NCBI RefSeq assembly: GCF_014647795.1
Contig: NZ_BMPW01000015.1
Location: 207,278-271,277 of the forward strand
Reading direction: 5' to 3'
Length of the DNA: 64,000 nt
From: Actinoplanes campanulatus
GTDB lineage: Bacteria; Actinomycetota; Actinomycetes; Mycobacteriales; Micromonosporaceae
In this document: positions 51,025 to 60,041 of the stretch, piece by piece
Layout of the letters: every line of letters begins with the position of its first letter
Position numbering within the stretch: the first letter of the stretch is position 1
The notes under the pieces: generated by a model
The model's input: the letters and a program-made list of their open reading frames with translations, nothing else
Told to the model about the DNA's origin: nothing
Database searches by the model: none
Program-made: the position numbers and the translations under genes

Positions 51025-52050
51025 GTGCACGACCGGGACGATGAGGGACCCAGCCGGCTGCGGATCGGCGGTTGGCTCGCCTCGGGTGGCCGGCCGCCCG
51101 CCGGCGCCCGGGCACTGCCCGGCCGCCCGGCACGCCGGGCACTGCCCGCCGCGCCACCGTCGAAGGAGCTCGTGCTCGCGAAACCCGGCGGGACCACGGA
51201 CGGAATCCACATCGGGCGGCACCGCTCCGGCCGCCGCTGGTGGCGTCTCGCCGCCGCCTCGGCCGCCGGCACCCTCGTGGTGATCGGCATCGTCCAGATG
51301 GCCGGCGCCGGCGACCCGGCCACCACGCCCGCGGCCGCCCCGCCGGCGCCGCTGCCGGCCGACCTGCCCGACGGCTACTGGTCCCTGACGACCCCGTCGG
51401 CGGAACCGGAGGTGCCGGTCTCGATCGCACCCCCGCCCTCGTTCTCGGCCGGCCCGGTGCACACCCGCGTCCCGACCACCGCCCCGCGCTCCCCCTCCGC
51501 GACGCCGGCGCCGGTCACCCCCCCGGTGTCGGTCACCGCGGGCACGATCCCGTCGGTGGTCGACCTGAGCGCCGAGGGCTCCCGCGACTGGGTGCACTGG
51601 GGCCTCACCGGCGCCGACTCGGTGAACCGCCGCAGCGGCACCGCCCAGATCGAGGACCTGGGTGGCAGCCCGCGCGGCCGCTACGACAACAATCCGCAGC
51701 TCTACCGCTGGTCCGGCGGCACCCCGACCGGCTCGGCCGGCCGCACCCCGACCGGCGTCTACGCCTGCGGCCAGGGCGCCACCATCACGCTGCGGGCCCC
51801 GGCCGGGCCGGCGACCCGCACGCTGCGTGTCTACGCCGGCGTGTGGATGGCCGCCGGCCGCCTCACCGTCACCGTGGACGGCGCGAGCGCCACCCGCACG
51901 CTGGAGAACCGCGAGGCGATCAGCACCCGGCGCTTCGAGATCCGCTACCGCGCCAAGGCCGGCTCCAGGCTGACCGTCACCTGGACCGCCACCGCCGTCC
52001 ACCACCCCACGTGCGGAAACGTCGACCTCCAAGCCGCCACCCTCAGCTGA
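51025..52050 (+). CDS. Membrane-anchored extracellular protein with C-terminal beta-sandwich
   Basis: A 341-residue protein. A cytoplasmic, Arg/Pro-rich N-terminus (about 1-70) is followed by one membrane segment (about 74-95, WRLAAASAAGTLVVIGIVQMA). A long proline/alanine/threonine stalk (about 100-175) carries a C-terminal domain (about 178-341) starting VDLSAEGSRDWVHWGL, which resembles lectin-like or carbohydrate-binding modules found at the end of secreted actinobacterial enzymes. The orientation is N-in, C-out, with no lipobox. The function is unknown; cell-surface binding is likely. GTG 51025 is the best start. Confidence 0.7.
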   Translation: MHDRDDEGPSRLRIGGWLASGGRPPAGARALPGRPARRALPAAPPSKELVLAKPGGTTDGIHIGRHRSGRRWWRLAAASAAGTLVVIGIVQMAGAGDPATTPAAAPPAPLPADLPDGYWSLTTPSAEPEVPVSIAPPPSFSAGPVHTRVPTTAPRSPSATPAPVTPPVSVTAGTIPSVVDLSAEGSRDWVHWGLTGADSVNRRSGTAQIEDLGGSPRGRYDNNPQLYRWSGGTPTGSAGRTPTGVYACGQGATITLRAPAGPATRTLRVYAGVWMAAGRLTVTVDGASATRTLENREAISTRRFEIRYRAKAGSRLTVTWTATAVHHPTCGNVDLQAATLS

Positions 52051-52103
52051 TCAGGGCAGCGGCAGCCGCTATCCCCCGCACGGCTGGTGACTAAGATGGC
52101 GGT

Positions 52104-52664
52104 GTGAGCGCTGAGGCAATCGGCAGGCAGATGCCAGCAGTCGTGTCGCTCGACGATCTTGCGGCGATGAATGAGGCCGACACGCATGGCCACCGCTACG
52201 AACTCAGCCCCGAGGGAGCGTTGTCGGTCATGCCACCGGCCGATTCAGAGCACGCCGCGATCGCAAGCCGCCTGTTGATCTGGTTGGCGCTGGCCGGCTG
52301 GCCGGGTGATCAAATCCTGCAGGCGGTGGGCATCAAACTCACAGGGCCGGCAGGTGACGGCGGCCGGATACCGGACCTGACCCTCTGGTCGGCTGCTCAG
52401 CACCGCGGTGTGTGGCTGCCGATCAGCGACCTGCTGCTGGCCGTCGAGATCGTCTCGCCGGGATCAGCCGCGATGGACCGGACCATCAAGGTGCAGGAGT
52501 ATGCCGCCGCGGGGATCCCGAGGTACTGGCTGGTCGACCGGGACGCCGCGCAGACGGTCACGTTGCACTCGATCGGCGCCGACGGCGCCTACGAGGTGAC
52601 GGCGACGATGCCCCTCGCCTGGCTGCTCCAGACCACGCCCGCCGACCACGGGCTGGGCGCCTGA
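52104..52664 (+). CDS. Uma2-family (DUF820) PD-(D/E)XK nuclease-fold protein
   Basis: A 186-residue protein of the Uma2/DUF820 group, very common in actinobacteria and cyanobacteria with unknown function. The nuclease-like core residues are visible: D in GGRIPDLTLW, E in LLLAVEIVSPGS, and K in DRTIKVQEYAAAGIPRYWLVD. GTG 52104 is chosen by the DDLAAM N-terminal helix. No partner gene is seen; it is convergent with the GGDEF-EAL gene, 3 bp apart. Confidence 0.87.
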   Translation: MSAEAIGRQMPAVVSLDDLAAMNEADTHGHRYELSPEGALSVMPPADSEHAAIASRLLIWLALAGWPGDQILQAVGIKLTGPAGDGGRIPDLTLWSAAQHRGVWLPISDLLLAVEIVSPGSAAMDRTIKVQEYAAAGIPRYWLVDRDAAQTVTLHSIGADGAYEVTATMPLAWLLQTTPADHGLGA

Positions 52665-52667
52665 CGG

Positions 52668-54419
52668 CTACGCGCCCGGGTAGGCGGCCAGGGGGTTGGC
52701 GAAGGCGGCCGGGATGTTCTCCGGCTCCAGCGGGCGGCACAGGTGGTAGCCCTGGCCGTAGTCGCAGCCCAGCTCCCGCATAGCGCGGTGCTGCTCCTCG
52801 GTCTCGACACCCTCGACGACGGTGCGCAGCTTGAGAGTGCGGGCCAGTTCGACGACGGTGCGGATCACGGCGAGGTCGGCGACGGTGGGTTCGGCGCGGC
52901 TGATGAACGTACGGTCGATCTTCAGTTCGTCGACCGGGAGCCGTTGCAGGTAGGACAGTGACGAGTAGCCGGTGCCGAAGTCGTCGACGGCCAGGCCGAC
53001 CCCGAGGTCGCGCAGGTCTCCGAGGCAGGCGATGGCCGTACGCGGATCGCTCATCAGCACCGACTCGGTGAGTTCGAGGGTGACCGCGGCGGCCGGCAGC
53101 CCGCACTCGGCGAGGGTCCGCTCCACGTCGCCGGTGAACCGCGGGTCGGTGAGCTGGCGCCCGGAGACGTTGACGTTCAGGGTCATCTCGGGGATGGTCC
53201 GCCGCCACCGGGCGGCCTGCTCCCCGGCGGCCCGCAGCACCCACCGGCCGATGTCGGTGATCAGCCCGTTCTCCTCGGCGAGCGGCAGGAAGTCGGCCGG
53301 CGGCACGTAGCCGCGACCCGGCCGGGACCAGCGGACCAGCGCCTCCACACCGGTGGCGGCGCCGGTCTCCAGCCGGATCAGCGGCTGGTAGAGCAGGCGG
53401 AACTCGTCGAGTTCCAGGGCGCGCCGCAGCTCGCCGCCGAGGGTGAGCCGGGCCAGCGCCTCGGCGTGCATCCGCGGCTCGAAGAGGATCACCTTGCCGG
53501 GGCCGTCCTTCTTGGCCCGGTACATCGCCACGTCGGCGTTGCCGAGCAGCTCATCGGGGTCGGTGCCGGCGGTGCCGGTGGCGATGCCGATGCTGGCGCC
53601 GATGAAGACGTCGCGCCCGGCGATCCGGAACGGCCGCCGCAGCGCCTCGATGATCCGCCAGGCCACCGGGACCGCGTTCTCCGTGGTGGAGCCGCCGAGC
53701 AGCACGGCGAATTCGTCGCCGCCGAGCCGGGCGCCGGTGCCGGCCGTGCCGAGGCAGTCCCGGATCCGGCCGGCCACGTGCCCGAGCAGGTCGTCACCGG
53801 CCCGGTGGCCGAGGCTGTCGTTGACCGCCTTGAACCGGTCCAGGTCGATGAAGAGGACGCTGACCGGGCCGCCCCCGTCCAGCTTCTCGCCGAGGATCTC
53901 CAGGAACAGCACCCGGGTCGGTAGCCCGGTCAGCGAGTCGTGCCGGGCCTCGCGTAGCGACTCGACGAGGGCCAGCCGCTCGGCGGCCTCCCGCTCGCGT
54001 TCCTCTCGCAGCCGCCGTTCCGCGGTGAGCAGGGCGATGTTGTGCAGCGCGAGGCCCAGGGTCTGTCCCATGGCCTGGAGAAGCTGCCGTTCCGCCGGGG
54101 CGAGGGGCTCGCCGGCCCGGGCCACCAGCAGTGTCCCGCGCGGCTCGGAACCGAACCGGGCGACGCTCAGGTGCAGCTCGCCCAGGCCGGGCAGGGCGAG
54201 GACGCCGGGTGACGCGCCGTCCGGCAGGGCGCCTTCCAACAGGTCCCGGTCGACGCCGCGGACCACCTCGACGCCGTCACCGGACAGCATGGCCGCGACC
54301 TCGGCCTCCAGGACCTCGGCGGCCCGTTCGACGGCCACGGTGATCGCGGCCTGTTCGTCGCGGGGCTCACAGACCGCCGCGAAGAACTCGGTGAGCTGGT
54401 ACGTGGACCAGTGGTTCAC
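52668..54419 (-). CDS. GAF-GGDEF-EAL cyclic di-GMP signalling protein
   Basis: A 583-residue cytoplasmic protein. An N-terminal GAF-like sensory domain (about 10-140) and a short coiled coil (REEREREAAERL) lead to a GGDEF domain (about 160-320; RLGGDEFAVLL intact, no RxxD I-site) and an EAL domain (about 330-575). The EAL residues needed for catalysis are present (GVEALVRW, NVNVSGRQL, ELTESVL, VDDFGTGYSS, KIDRTFI, EGVETEEQ), so phosphodiesterase activity is likely and cyclase activity possible. It lies 10 bp downstream of a FIST gene, a common sensor partner. Confidence 0.9.
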   Translation of the reverse strand: MNHWSTYQLTEFFAAVCEPRDEQAAITVAVERAAEVLEAEVAAMLSGDGVEVVRGVDRDLLEGALPDGASPGVLALPGLGELHLSVARFGSEPRGTLLVARAGEPLAPAERQLLQAMGQTLGLALHNIALLTAERRLREEREREAAERLALVESLREARHDSLTGLPTRVLFLEILGEKLDGGGPVSVLFIDLDRFKAVNDSLGHRAGDDLLGHVAGRIRDCLGTAGTGARLGGDEFAVLLGGSTTENAVPVAWRIIEALRRPFRIAGRDVFIGASIGIATGTAGTDPDELLGNADVAMYRAKKDGPGKVILFEPRMHAEALARLTLGGELRRALELDEFRLLYQPLIRLETGAATGVEALVRWSRPGRGYVPPADFLPLAEENGLITDIGRWVLRAAGEQAARWRRTIPEMTLNVNVSGRQLTDPRFTGDVERTLAECGLPAAAVTLELTESVLMSDPRTAIACLGDLRDLGVGLAVDDFGTGYSSLSYLQRLPVDELKIDRTFISRAEPTVADLAVIRTVVELARTLKLRTVVEGVETEEQHRAMRELGCDYGQGYHLCRPLEPENIPAAFANPLAAYPGA

Positions 54420-54429
54420 AGGTTCTCCC

Positions 54430-55626
54430 TCAGGCCAGCGCCAGCGTGACCACGGTGAAGTGGTGCATGCCGAGGGCGCCGCGGACCCGGGCGAACTCGC
54501 CGTTGGTGTAGAACCCGGCGAACGGCACGTCCGGCAGCGCCTCGAGCAGCCCGTCGCGCTCCCGGCCGACGCCGTCCTCGCCGAGGGTGACCCGGCGGGC
54601 CGAACAGTCGAAGACCAGGCTGCCCAGAGCCGAACGGCCGGCGAGCATGTCCAGCGCCTGCCGTCCGGACTGGCCGGCCGCGGCGGCGAGCGCGCCCGGG
54701 TCGGTCTCCATGAGCCAGGCGAGCGCGCCCTCCGGCACGTCGGCCAGGCAGATCACGGAGCGGTCCGACCGGTCGCCGTCGTGGATCACCCGGATGTCCT
54801 CGCCGCTGCGGCGGGACAGGCCCAGCGGGTGCGGGAACGTCGCCTGCCGGAACGCGTCCGGGTCGTCGAGGATCGACTCCTCCAGGCCGAACAGTCGCAG
54901 CAGCACGTCGAGCGCCGGTTCGCCGTCCAGCTCGTGGACCCGGCCGCCCCGGCTGCGGGTGACGATCATCGCCGAGCCGGTCTTGCGCCAGCCGTGGGCG
55001 ATGCCCACCCCGAGCGGCGCGTCCGAGCCGATCGCGACGCCGACCAGCGCGTCGGACAGGATCTCCACGCCGTCGCGGCCACCGTGGAACTGGTAGGTGC
55101 GCGTGAAGGTCAGCTGGTCGCCGGCGCAGCCGCCGACCAGGGGGACGGCCGCGCCGGCCACCGAGAAAGCGCCGCGCACGATCTCGTGATGGTTGCCGGC
55201 CAGGCCGTCGCCGAGCATCAGCAGCGCCCGGTGCGGGTGGTCTACCGCGCCGAGGCACGACGCGGCCTCGACGCCGGAGTCGCGCAGGCGGTTCGAGATG
55301 TCGCGGGAGACATGGGTACGGACGGCGAAGCCGGTCCCGCCCCAGGCCGCCACGACCACACCGTCCTTGCTGGTGGCGCCGCCGCTCAGCTGTCCCGAGG
55401 TGCTGCATCCGACGATCACGGTGTCCGCGGCGACCCGCTCGCGGACAGCGTCGAGCATCTCCGCCGTGTGGTGGCCGACCGAGCAGAACACGAACACCAC
55501 TACCGGGTCGTTTCCGGTGATCGCGGCCGCGGCCGCCTCGGCTCCCGCGGCGCCCGGGTCAGTGAGCGTGCTGTGCCCTGTACCGAACCAGCGGCCGTCC
55601 CGGTGAGTGCTGACACTGCGATCCAT
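54430..55626 (-). CDS. FIST domain sensory protein
   Basis: A 398-residue soluble protein with FIST_N (about 35-225; PVVVFVFCSVGHH, TVIVGCSTSGQLSGG, PLVGGCAGDQLTF) and FIST_C (about 235-390). FIST domains bind small ligands, probably amino acids, and often regulate GGDEF/EAL or kinase partners. ATG 55626 (MDRSVSTHRDG) is taken; the in-frame upstream region is a different-frame overlap of a small ORF. It is the first gene of a two-gene unit with the GAF-GGDEF-EAL gene, and probably feeds ligand information into cyclic di-GMP levels. Confidence 0.87.
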   Translation of the reverse strand: MDRSVSTHRDGRWFGTGHSTLTDPGAAGAEAAAAAITGNDPVVVFVFCSVGHHTAEMLDAVRERVAADTVIVGCSTSGQLSGGATSKDGVVVAAWGGTGFAVRTHVSRDISNRLRDSGVEAASCLGAVDHPHRALLMLGDGLAGNHHEIVRGAFSVAGAAVPLVGGCAGDQLTFTRTYQFHGGRDGVEILSDALVGVAIGSDAPLGVGIAHGWRKTGSAMIVTRSRGGRVHELDGEPALDVLLRLFGLEESILDDPDAFRQATFPHPLGLSRRSGEDIRVIHDGDRSDRSVICLADVPEGALAWLMETDPGALAAAAGQSGRQALDMLAGRSALGSLVFDCSARRVTLGEDGVGRERDGLLEALPDVPFAGFYTNGEFARVRGALGMHHFTVVTLALA

Positions 55627-55675
55627 GTCGCAGTCAATCGGCAGGGGGCCGCCGGGCCTGAGAAAGATCGTGGGG

Positions 55676-55849
55676 TCAGGCGGCGGGGGCGTGGTAGCGG
55701 TCGCGGACGAAGCGGCCCAGGCGGGCGGCGAAGCGGCCGATCGTGGTGGCGGCCGCATGGCGAGAGTCCCAGACGGCGACCAGCCGGATGGAGAGCCGGT
55801 GGCCGTTCACCTCCGCCACGAAATAGCGCAGGTGCCGCAACTCCATCAT
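55676..55849 (-). CDS. Small hypothetical protein (57 aa) with strong ribosome-binding site
   Basis: Begins MMELRHLRYFVAEVNGHR and ends RDRYHAPAA. A perfect GGGAGG sits 3 nt before the ATG at 55849. The first 12 residues resemble the N-terminus of LysR-type regulators (MELRHLRYFVA), but the rest does not continue as LysR. It could be a genuine short regulator or peptide, or the remnant of a gene start. It ends 49 bp before the FIST start on the same strand and may be co-transcribed. Confidence 0.5.
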   Translation of the reverse strand: MMELRHLRYFVAEVNGHRLSIRLVAVWDSRHAAATTIGRFAARLGRFVRDRYHAPAA

Positions 55850-55893
55850 GCCTCCCAGGCATAGGTGGGCTGCCCAGATGGTAATGGACGGGC

Positions 55894-57282
55894 ATGGCGT
55901 CCGGTTCGAGACTGGACCGCGTGACCCTCTTCCCCGTGGTCGACCCGGCCACCTTGCAGACCATCACCGAGGTCCCCGATCAGGGTGCCGCCGACGCGCG
56001 GGCCGCCGTCGACGCGGCCTCGGCGGCGTTCCGGAGCTGGGCGGGGACCGCGCCCCGGCGGCGCTCGGAGATCCTTTACCGGGCCTTCGAGCTGATGCTG
56101 CGCGACCGTGACGAGCTGGCCGCCCTGATCCGGCGGGAGAACGGCAAGTCGCTGTCCGACGCGCTCGGCGAGGTGACGTACGCGGCCGAGTTCTTCCGGT
56201 GGTTCGCCGAGGAGGCGGTCCGGCCCGGCGGCGACTTCGGCGAGTCCCCGGCGGGCGGTACCCGTACCCTGGTCACCCACCGCCCGGTGGGCGTGGCCGC
56301 GCTGGTCACGCCGTGGAACTTCCCGGCCGCGATGATCACCCGCAAGATCGGCCCGGCGCTCGCCGCGGGCTGCACCGCAGTGGTCAAGCCGGCCGCCGAG
56401 ACCCCGCTGACCGCGCTCGCCATCGGAGCGCTGCTGCGCGAGGCCGGGCTGCCGGACGGGGTGGTCACCGTGGTCACCACCACCGACGCCGCCGGTGTGG
56501 TCGGGGCGTGGCTGAACGACCAGCGGGTCCGGAAGATCTCCTTCACCGGCAGCACGGCGGTGGGCCGGGTGCTGCTGCGGCACGCCGCCGACCGGGTGGT
56601 CAACTCGTCGATGGAGCTGGGCGGCAACGCGCCGTTCATCGTGGCCGACGACGCCGACCTGGACGCCGCGGTGGCCGGGGCCATGATCGCCAAGTTCCGC
56701 AACGGCGGGCAGGCGTGCACCGCGGCGAACCGGTTCTACGTGCACGCCGCGGTGGCCGGGGAGTTCACGGCCCGGTTCGGCGCGGCCGTCGAGAAGATGC
56801 CGGCCGACGCCATCGGGCCACTGATCAGCGCGGCAGCGCTGCGGCGCGTCACCCGCACCGTGGCGGAGGCCGTCGCGGCGGGCGCCCGGATCAGCCACCG
56901 CGCCGCCGTCCCGGACGGGCCGGGCTGGTTCTACCCGCCGACCGTGCTGACCGGCGTGCCGGCGGACGCGGAGATCCTCAAGGAGGAGATCTTCGGCCCG
57001 GTGGCCGCGATCACCACCTGGACCGGCGAGGACGAGCTGCTCGACCTGGTCAACGACAGCGAGTACGGCCTGGCCGCGTACGTCTTCTCCGGAGATCTGG
57101 CCCGTGCCCTGCGTCTCGGTGAGGCGATCGACGCGGGCATGGTGGGCGTCAACCGCGGGCTGGTGTCCGACCCGTCGGCGCCGTTCGGCGGGGTGAAGCA
57201 GAGCGGCCTGGGCCGCGAGGGCGCCCGTGAGGGCCTGCGCGAGTTCCAGGAGACGCGGTACCTGAGCGTCGACTGGCAGTGA
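55894..57282 (+). CDS. NAD(P)-dependent aldehyde dehydrogenase (succinate-semialdehyde dehydrogenase-like)
   Basis: A 462-residue ALDH-superfamily enzyme. The catalytic cysteine is in NGGQACTAANRF, the general base glutamate in SMELGGNAPF, the asparagine in TPWNFPAAM, and FTGSTAVGR is the cofactor loop. The C-terminal PFGGVKQSGLGREG is typical of GabD/succinate-semialdehyde dehydrogenases. It oxidises an aldehyde, perhaps succinate semialdehyde, to its acid. It is divergent from the 57-aa gene and followed by an SGNH hydrolase on the same strand (81-bp gap). ATG 55894 is taken; GTG 55921 is possible. Confidence 0.88.
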   Translation: MASGSRLDRVTLFPVVDPATLQTITEVPDQGAADARAAVDAASAAFRSWAGTAPRRRSEILYRAFELMLRDRDELAALIRRENGKSLSDALGEVTYAAEFFRWFAEEAVRPGGDFGESPAGGTRTLVTHRPVGVAALVTPWNFPAAMITRKIGPALAAGCTAVVKPAAETPLTALAIGALLREAGLPDGVVTVVTTTDAAGVVGAWLNDQRVRKISFTGSTAVGRVLLRHAADRVVNSSMELGGNAPFIVADDADLDAAVAGAMIAKFRNGGQACTAANRFYVHAAVAGEFTARFGAAVEKMPADAIGPLISAAALRRVTRTVAEAVAAGARISHRAAVPDGPGWFYPPTVLTGVPADAEILKEEIFGPVAAITTWTGEDELLDLVNDSEYGLAAYVFSGDLARALRLGEAIDAGMVGVNRGLVSDPSAPFGGVKQSGLGREGAREGLREFQETRYLSVDWQ

Positions 57283-57363
57283 TTCTCCTCGCTCCCTGAC
57301 GGCTCGTGGAGCGGCCCGGCGATCGGATAGCGTCGGTCCGTTCCACGGCACGGGAGAAGACAC

Positions 57364-58110
57364 ATGAAGCGTTACGTAGCGATCGGCGACAGCTTCACCG
57401 AAGGCCTCGGTGACACGCTTCCGGACGGCACCGAGCGTGGCTGGGCCGACCTGGTCGCCGCCGGTCTGGCCGCCGACGGTCCGGTGGAGTATGCGAACCT
57501 CGCCATCCGCGGCCGCCTCCTGGAGCCGATCGTCCGGGATCAGCTCGAGGCCGCCCTGGCCCTGTCCCCCGCGCCGACGCTGGTGTCCTTCAACGGCGGC
57601 GGCAACGACATGCTGCGCCGTGGCGCCTCGGTGGAGCGCCTGATCGACCTCACCCGGCAGGCCATCCGGCGCTGCGCGGAGGCCGGGGTGCCGCTGCTGC
57701 TGCTGAGCGGCGCCGACCCGTCCGACCACCTGCCGTTCGGCAGCACCTTCCGGCAGCGGGGCGAGCAGCTCACCGCGGCCGTCGAGGCGCTGATGCCGCT
57801 GGACGGGGTCACCTTCGTCGACTGCTTCCGCGACCGGGAGCTGCGCCGCCGTGTCTACTGGTCGGCCGACCGGCTGCACCTCAACGCGGCCGGGCACCGC
57901 CGGGTCGCCTCGCTGATCCTGGCCGCGCTGGGCCGGCCGGTGCCGCCGCACGTGCTCGACCCGGGGCCGGCGCCCGCGTTCCGGCCGCTCTCCGAGGCGC
58001 GCTACTACGGCGAGCACGTGCTGCCCTGGATCGGGCGGCGGCTGCGCGGGCGCTCGTCCGGCGACGACCGGGCCCCAAAATACTCCGACTGGACGCTGAT
58101 CACCGCCTGA
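57364..58110 (+). CDS. SGNH/GDSL hydrolase, intact catalytic residues
   Basis: A 248-residue cytoplasmic esterase/lipase-like enzyme. Block I is YVAIGDSFTEGLGD (Ser10 nucleophile), block II NLAIRGR, block III NGGGNDML and block V DRLHLNAAGH with the Asp-His pair. It has no signal peptide. In contrast to the secreted SGNH protein at 27104, the serine is present. The substrate is unknown; it may remove acyl groups from small metabolites. AGGG-like sequence (GGGAGAAG) precedes ATG 57364. Confidence 0.86.
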   Translation: MKRYVAIGDSFTEGLGDTLPDGTERGWADLVAAGLAADGPVEYANLAIRGRLLEPIVRDQLEAALALSPAPTLVSFNGGGNDMLRRGASVERLIDLTRQAIRRCAEAGVPLLLLSGADPSDHLPFGSTFRQRGEQLTAAVEALMPLDGVTFVDCFRDRELRRRVYWSADRLHLNAAGHRRVASLILAALGRPVPPHVLDPGPAPAFRPLSEARYYGEHVLPWIGRRLRGRSSGDDRAPKYSDWTLITA

Positions 58111-58166
58111 TCTCACCGAAATGCCGCTCTTGCTCGGATCTGGGGCTAATTAAGACGGATGACGCC

Positions 58167-58172
58167 TATAAA
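58167..58172 (+). promoter_or_regulatory. Candidate -10 element (TATAAA) of the cytochrome oxidase gene
   Basis: TATAAA lies 41 bp upstream of the ctaD ATG in an AT-rich stretch unusual for this genome (TAATTAAGACGG precedes it). A convincing -35 is not seen at the standard distance. Confidence 0.4.
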
Positions 58173-58213
58173 AGGGAGGTAGGAAAAGCCGCATGCGCAG
58201 GTGAGGAGCGTGC

Positions 58214-59971
58214 ATGACTACCGTCGCCCCGAGGCCGGTGCCGATCCGGCCTCAACCGGTTCGCCGGCAGGTGAGAGGGACTGCGCTGGCCCGGATCCTG
58301 CGGACCACGGACGCGAAGCAGATCGGGATCATGTACATGATCACGTCGATCGTGTTCTACATGGTCGGCGGGGTGATGGCCCTGCTGATGCGCGCCGAGC
58401 TCGCCCAACCGGGCATGCAGATCCTGTCGCCGGAACAGTTCAACCAGCTGTTCACCATGCACGGCACGGCCATGCTGCTGTTCTTCGCCACCCCGATCGT
58501 GTTCGCCTTCGCCAACTACGTGGTGCCCATCCAGATCGGAGCGCCGGACGTGGCGTTCCCACGGCTGAACGCCTTCGCCTACTGGCTGTACCTGTTCGGC
58601 ACGCTGACCGCCATGAGCGGATTCTTCACCCCCAGCGGGGCGGCGGACTTCGGCTGGTTCGCGTACACGCCGCTGAGCAGCTCGCTGCACTCGCCGGGCA
58701 TCGGCGGCAACGCCTGGGTGGTCGGCCTGGCGATCGGTGGTCTGGGCTCGATCCTCGGCGCGGTCAACCTGATCACCACGATCCTGTGCCTGCGGGCGCC
58801 CGGGATGACCATGTTCCGGATGCCGATCCTCACCTGGAACATGCTCGTCACCAGCCTGCTCGTGATCCTGATCTTCCCGTTCCTGGCGGCCGCGCTGTTC
58901 GCCCTGGCCGCCGACCGGATGCTCGGCGCGCAGGTCTTCAACGTGGAGACCGGCGGGCCGATGCTCTGGCAGCACCTGTTCTGGTTCTTCGGGCACCCCG
59001 AGGTGTACGTCATCGCGTTGCCGTTCTTCGGCATCATCACCGAGGTCGTCCCGGTGTTCAGCCGCAAGCCGGTGTTCGGCTACAAGGGCCTGGTCGCGGC
59101 CACCCTGCTGATCGGCGCGCTGTCGATGTCGGTGTGGGCGCACCACATGTTCGCCACCGGCCAGGTGCTGCTGCCGTTCTTCAGTCTGCTGAGCTTCTTC
59201 ATCGCGGTGCCGACCGGCATGAAGTTCTTCGTCTGGATCGGCACCATGTGGCGCGGCCAGATCAGCTTCGAGTCGCCGATGCTCTGGGCGGTCGGCTTCA
59301 TGGTGACGTTCCTGTTCGGCGGCCTCTCCGGCGTTCTGCTCGCCTCGCCGCCGATCGACTTCCACGTCTCCGACTCGTACTTCGTGATCGCCCACTTCCA
59401 CTACGTGCTCTTCGGCACGATCGTGTTCGCGGTGTTCGCCGGCATCTATTTCTGGTTCCCGAAGATGTTCGGCCGGATGCTCGACGAACGCCTCGCCAAG
59501 GTGCACTTCTGGCTCACGATGATCGGCTTCCACGGCACGTTCCTGGTGCAGCACTGGCTCGGCACCCAGGGCATGCCCCGCCGGTACGCCGACTACCTGC
59601 CGAGCGACGGGTTCACCTTCCTCAACACGTTCTCCACGATCTTCTCCTTCATCCTGGGCATCGCCACACTGCCGTTCGTCTACAACGTGTGGAAGTCGTA
59701 CAAGATCGGCAAGGTGGTCACGGCCGACGACCCGTGGGGTCACGGCAACTCGCTCGAGTGGGCCACCAGCACCCCGCCGCCGCTGCGTAACTTCGACCGC
59801 ATGCCGCGGATCCGCTCCGAGCGGCCCGCCTTCGACCTGAAGTTCCCGCACCTGGCCGCCGGCGAACAGTCGCTGGCCGGCCCGCCCGAGGGCGGCGCCC
59901 GCCCACTCCACAAGGAGTCCGACGGCGGCGCGACCTACAGCGAGGACATCGCCAGCGACGTAGACCGCTGA
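58214..59971 (+). CDS. ctaD: Cytochrome c oxidase (aa3) subunit I
   Basis: A 585-residue membrane protein with about twelve helices, the catalytic core that reduces O2 to water and pumps protons. The heme a ligand is H83 (TMHGTAM). The CuB ligands are H261 (GHPEVY, with Y265 for the cross-link), H310 and H311 (WAHHMF). The heme a3/a pair is H394 and H396 (IAHFHYV). A hydrophilic C-terminal tail of about 75 residues follows. GGTGAGGAG precedes ATG 58214. It stands alone here, without subunits II/III, and is followed by a strong terminator; a second ctaD elsewhere would be usual in actinomycetes. Confidence 0.93.
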   Translation: MTTVAPRPVPIRPQPVRRQVRGTALARILRTTDAKQIGIMYMITSIVFYMVGGVMALLMRAELAQPGMQILSPEQFNQLFTMHGTAMLLFFATPIVFAFANYVVPIQIGAPDVAFPRLNAFAYWLYLFGTLTAMSGFFTPSGAADFGWFAYTPLSSSLHSPGIGGNAWVVGLAIGGLGSILGAVNLITTILCLRAPGMTMFRMPILTWNMLVTSLLVILIFPFLAAALFALAADRMLGAQVFNVETGGPMLWQHLFWFFGHPEVYVIALPFFGIITEVVPVFSRKPVFGYKGLVAATLLIGALSMSVWAHHMFATGQVLLPFFSLLSFFIAVPTGMKFFVWIGTMWRGQISFESPMLWAVGFMVTFLFGGLSGVLLASPPIDFHVSDSYFVIAHFHYVLFGTIVFAVFAGIYFWFPKMFGRMLDERLAKVHFWLTMIGFHGTFLVQHWLGTQGMPRRYADYLPSDGFTFLNTFSTIFSFILGIATLPFVYNVWKSYKIGKVVTADDPWGHGNSLEWATSTPPPLRNFDRMPRIRSERPAFDLKFPHLAAGEQSLAGPPEGGARPLHKESDGGATYSEDIASDVDR

Positions 59972-59976
59972 CCGTC

Positions 59977-60006
59977 ACGGCCCGCACGCCGGCGCGTGCG
60001 GGCCGT
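59977..60006 (+). terminator. Strong terminator after ctaD
   Basis: ACGGCCCGCACGC, loop CGGC, GCGTGCGGGCCGT: a perfect 13-bp stem starting 6 nt after the stop codon. It makes ctaD a monocistronic unit. Confidence 0.88.
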
Positions 60007-60041
60007 CCGTCCACATCGACGGCGATGGGTACGGTCGGCGG

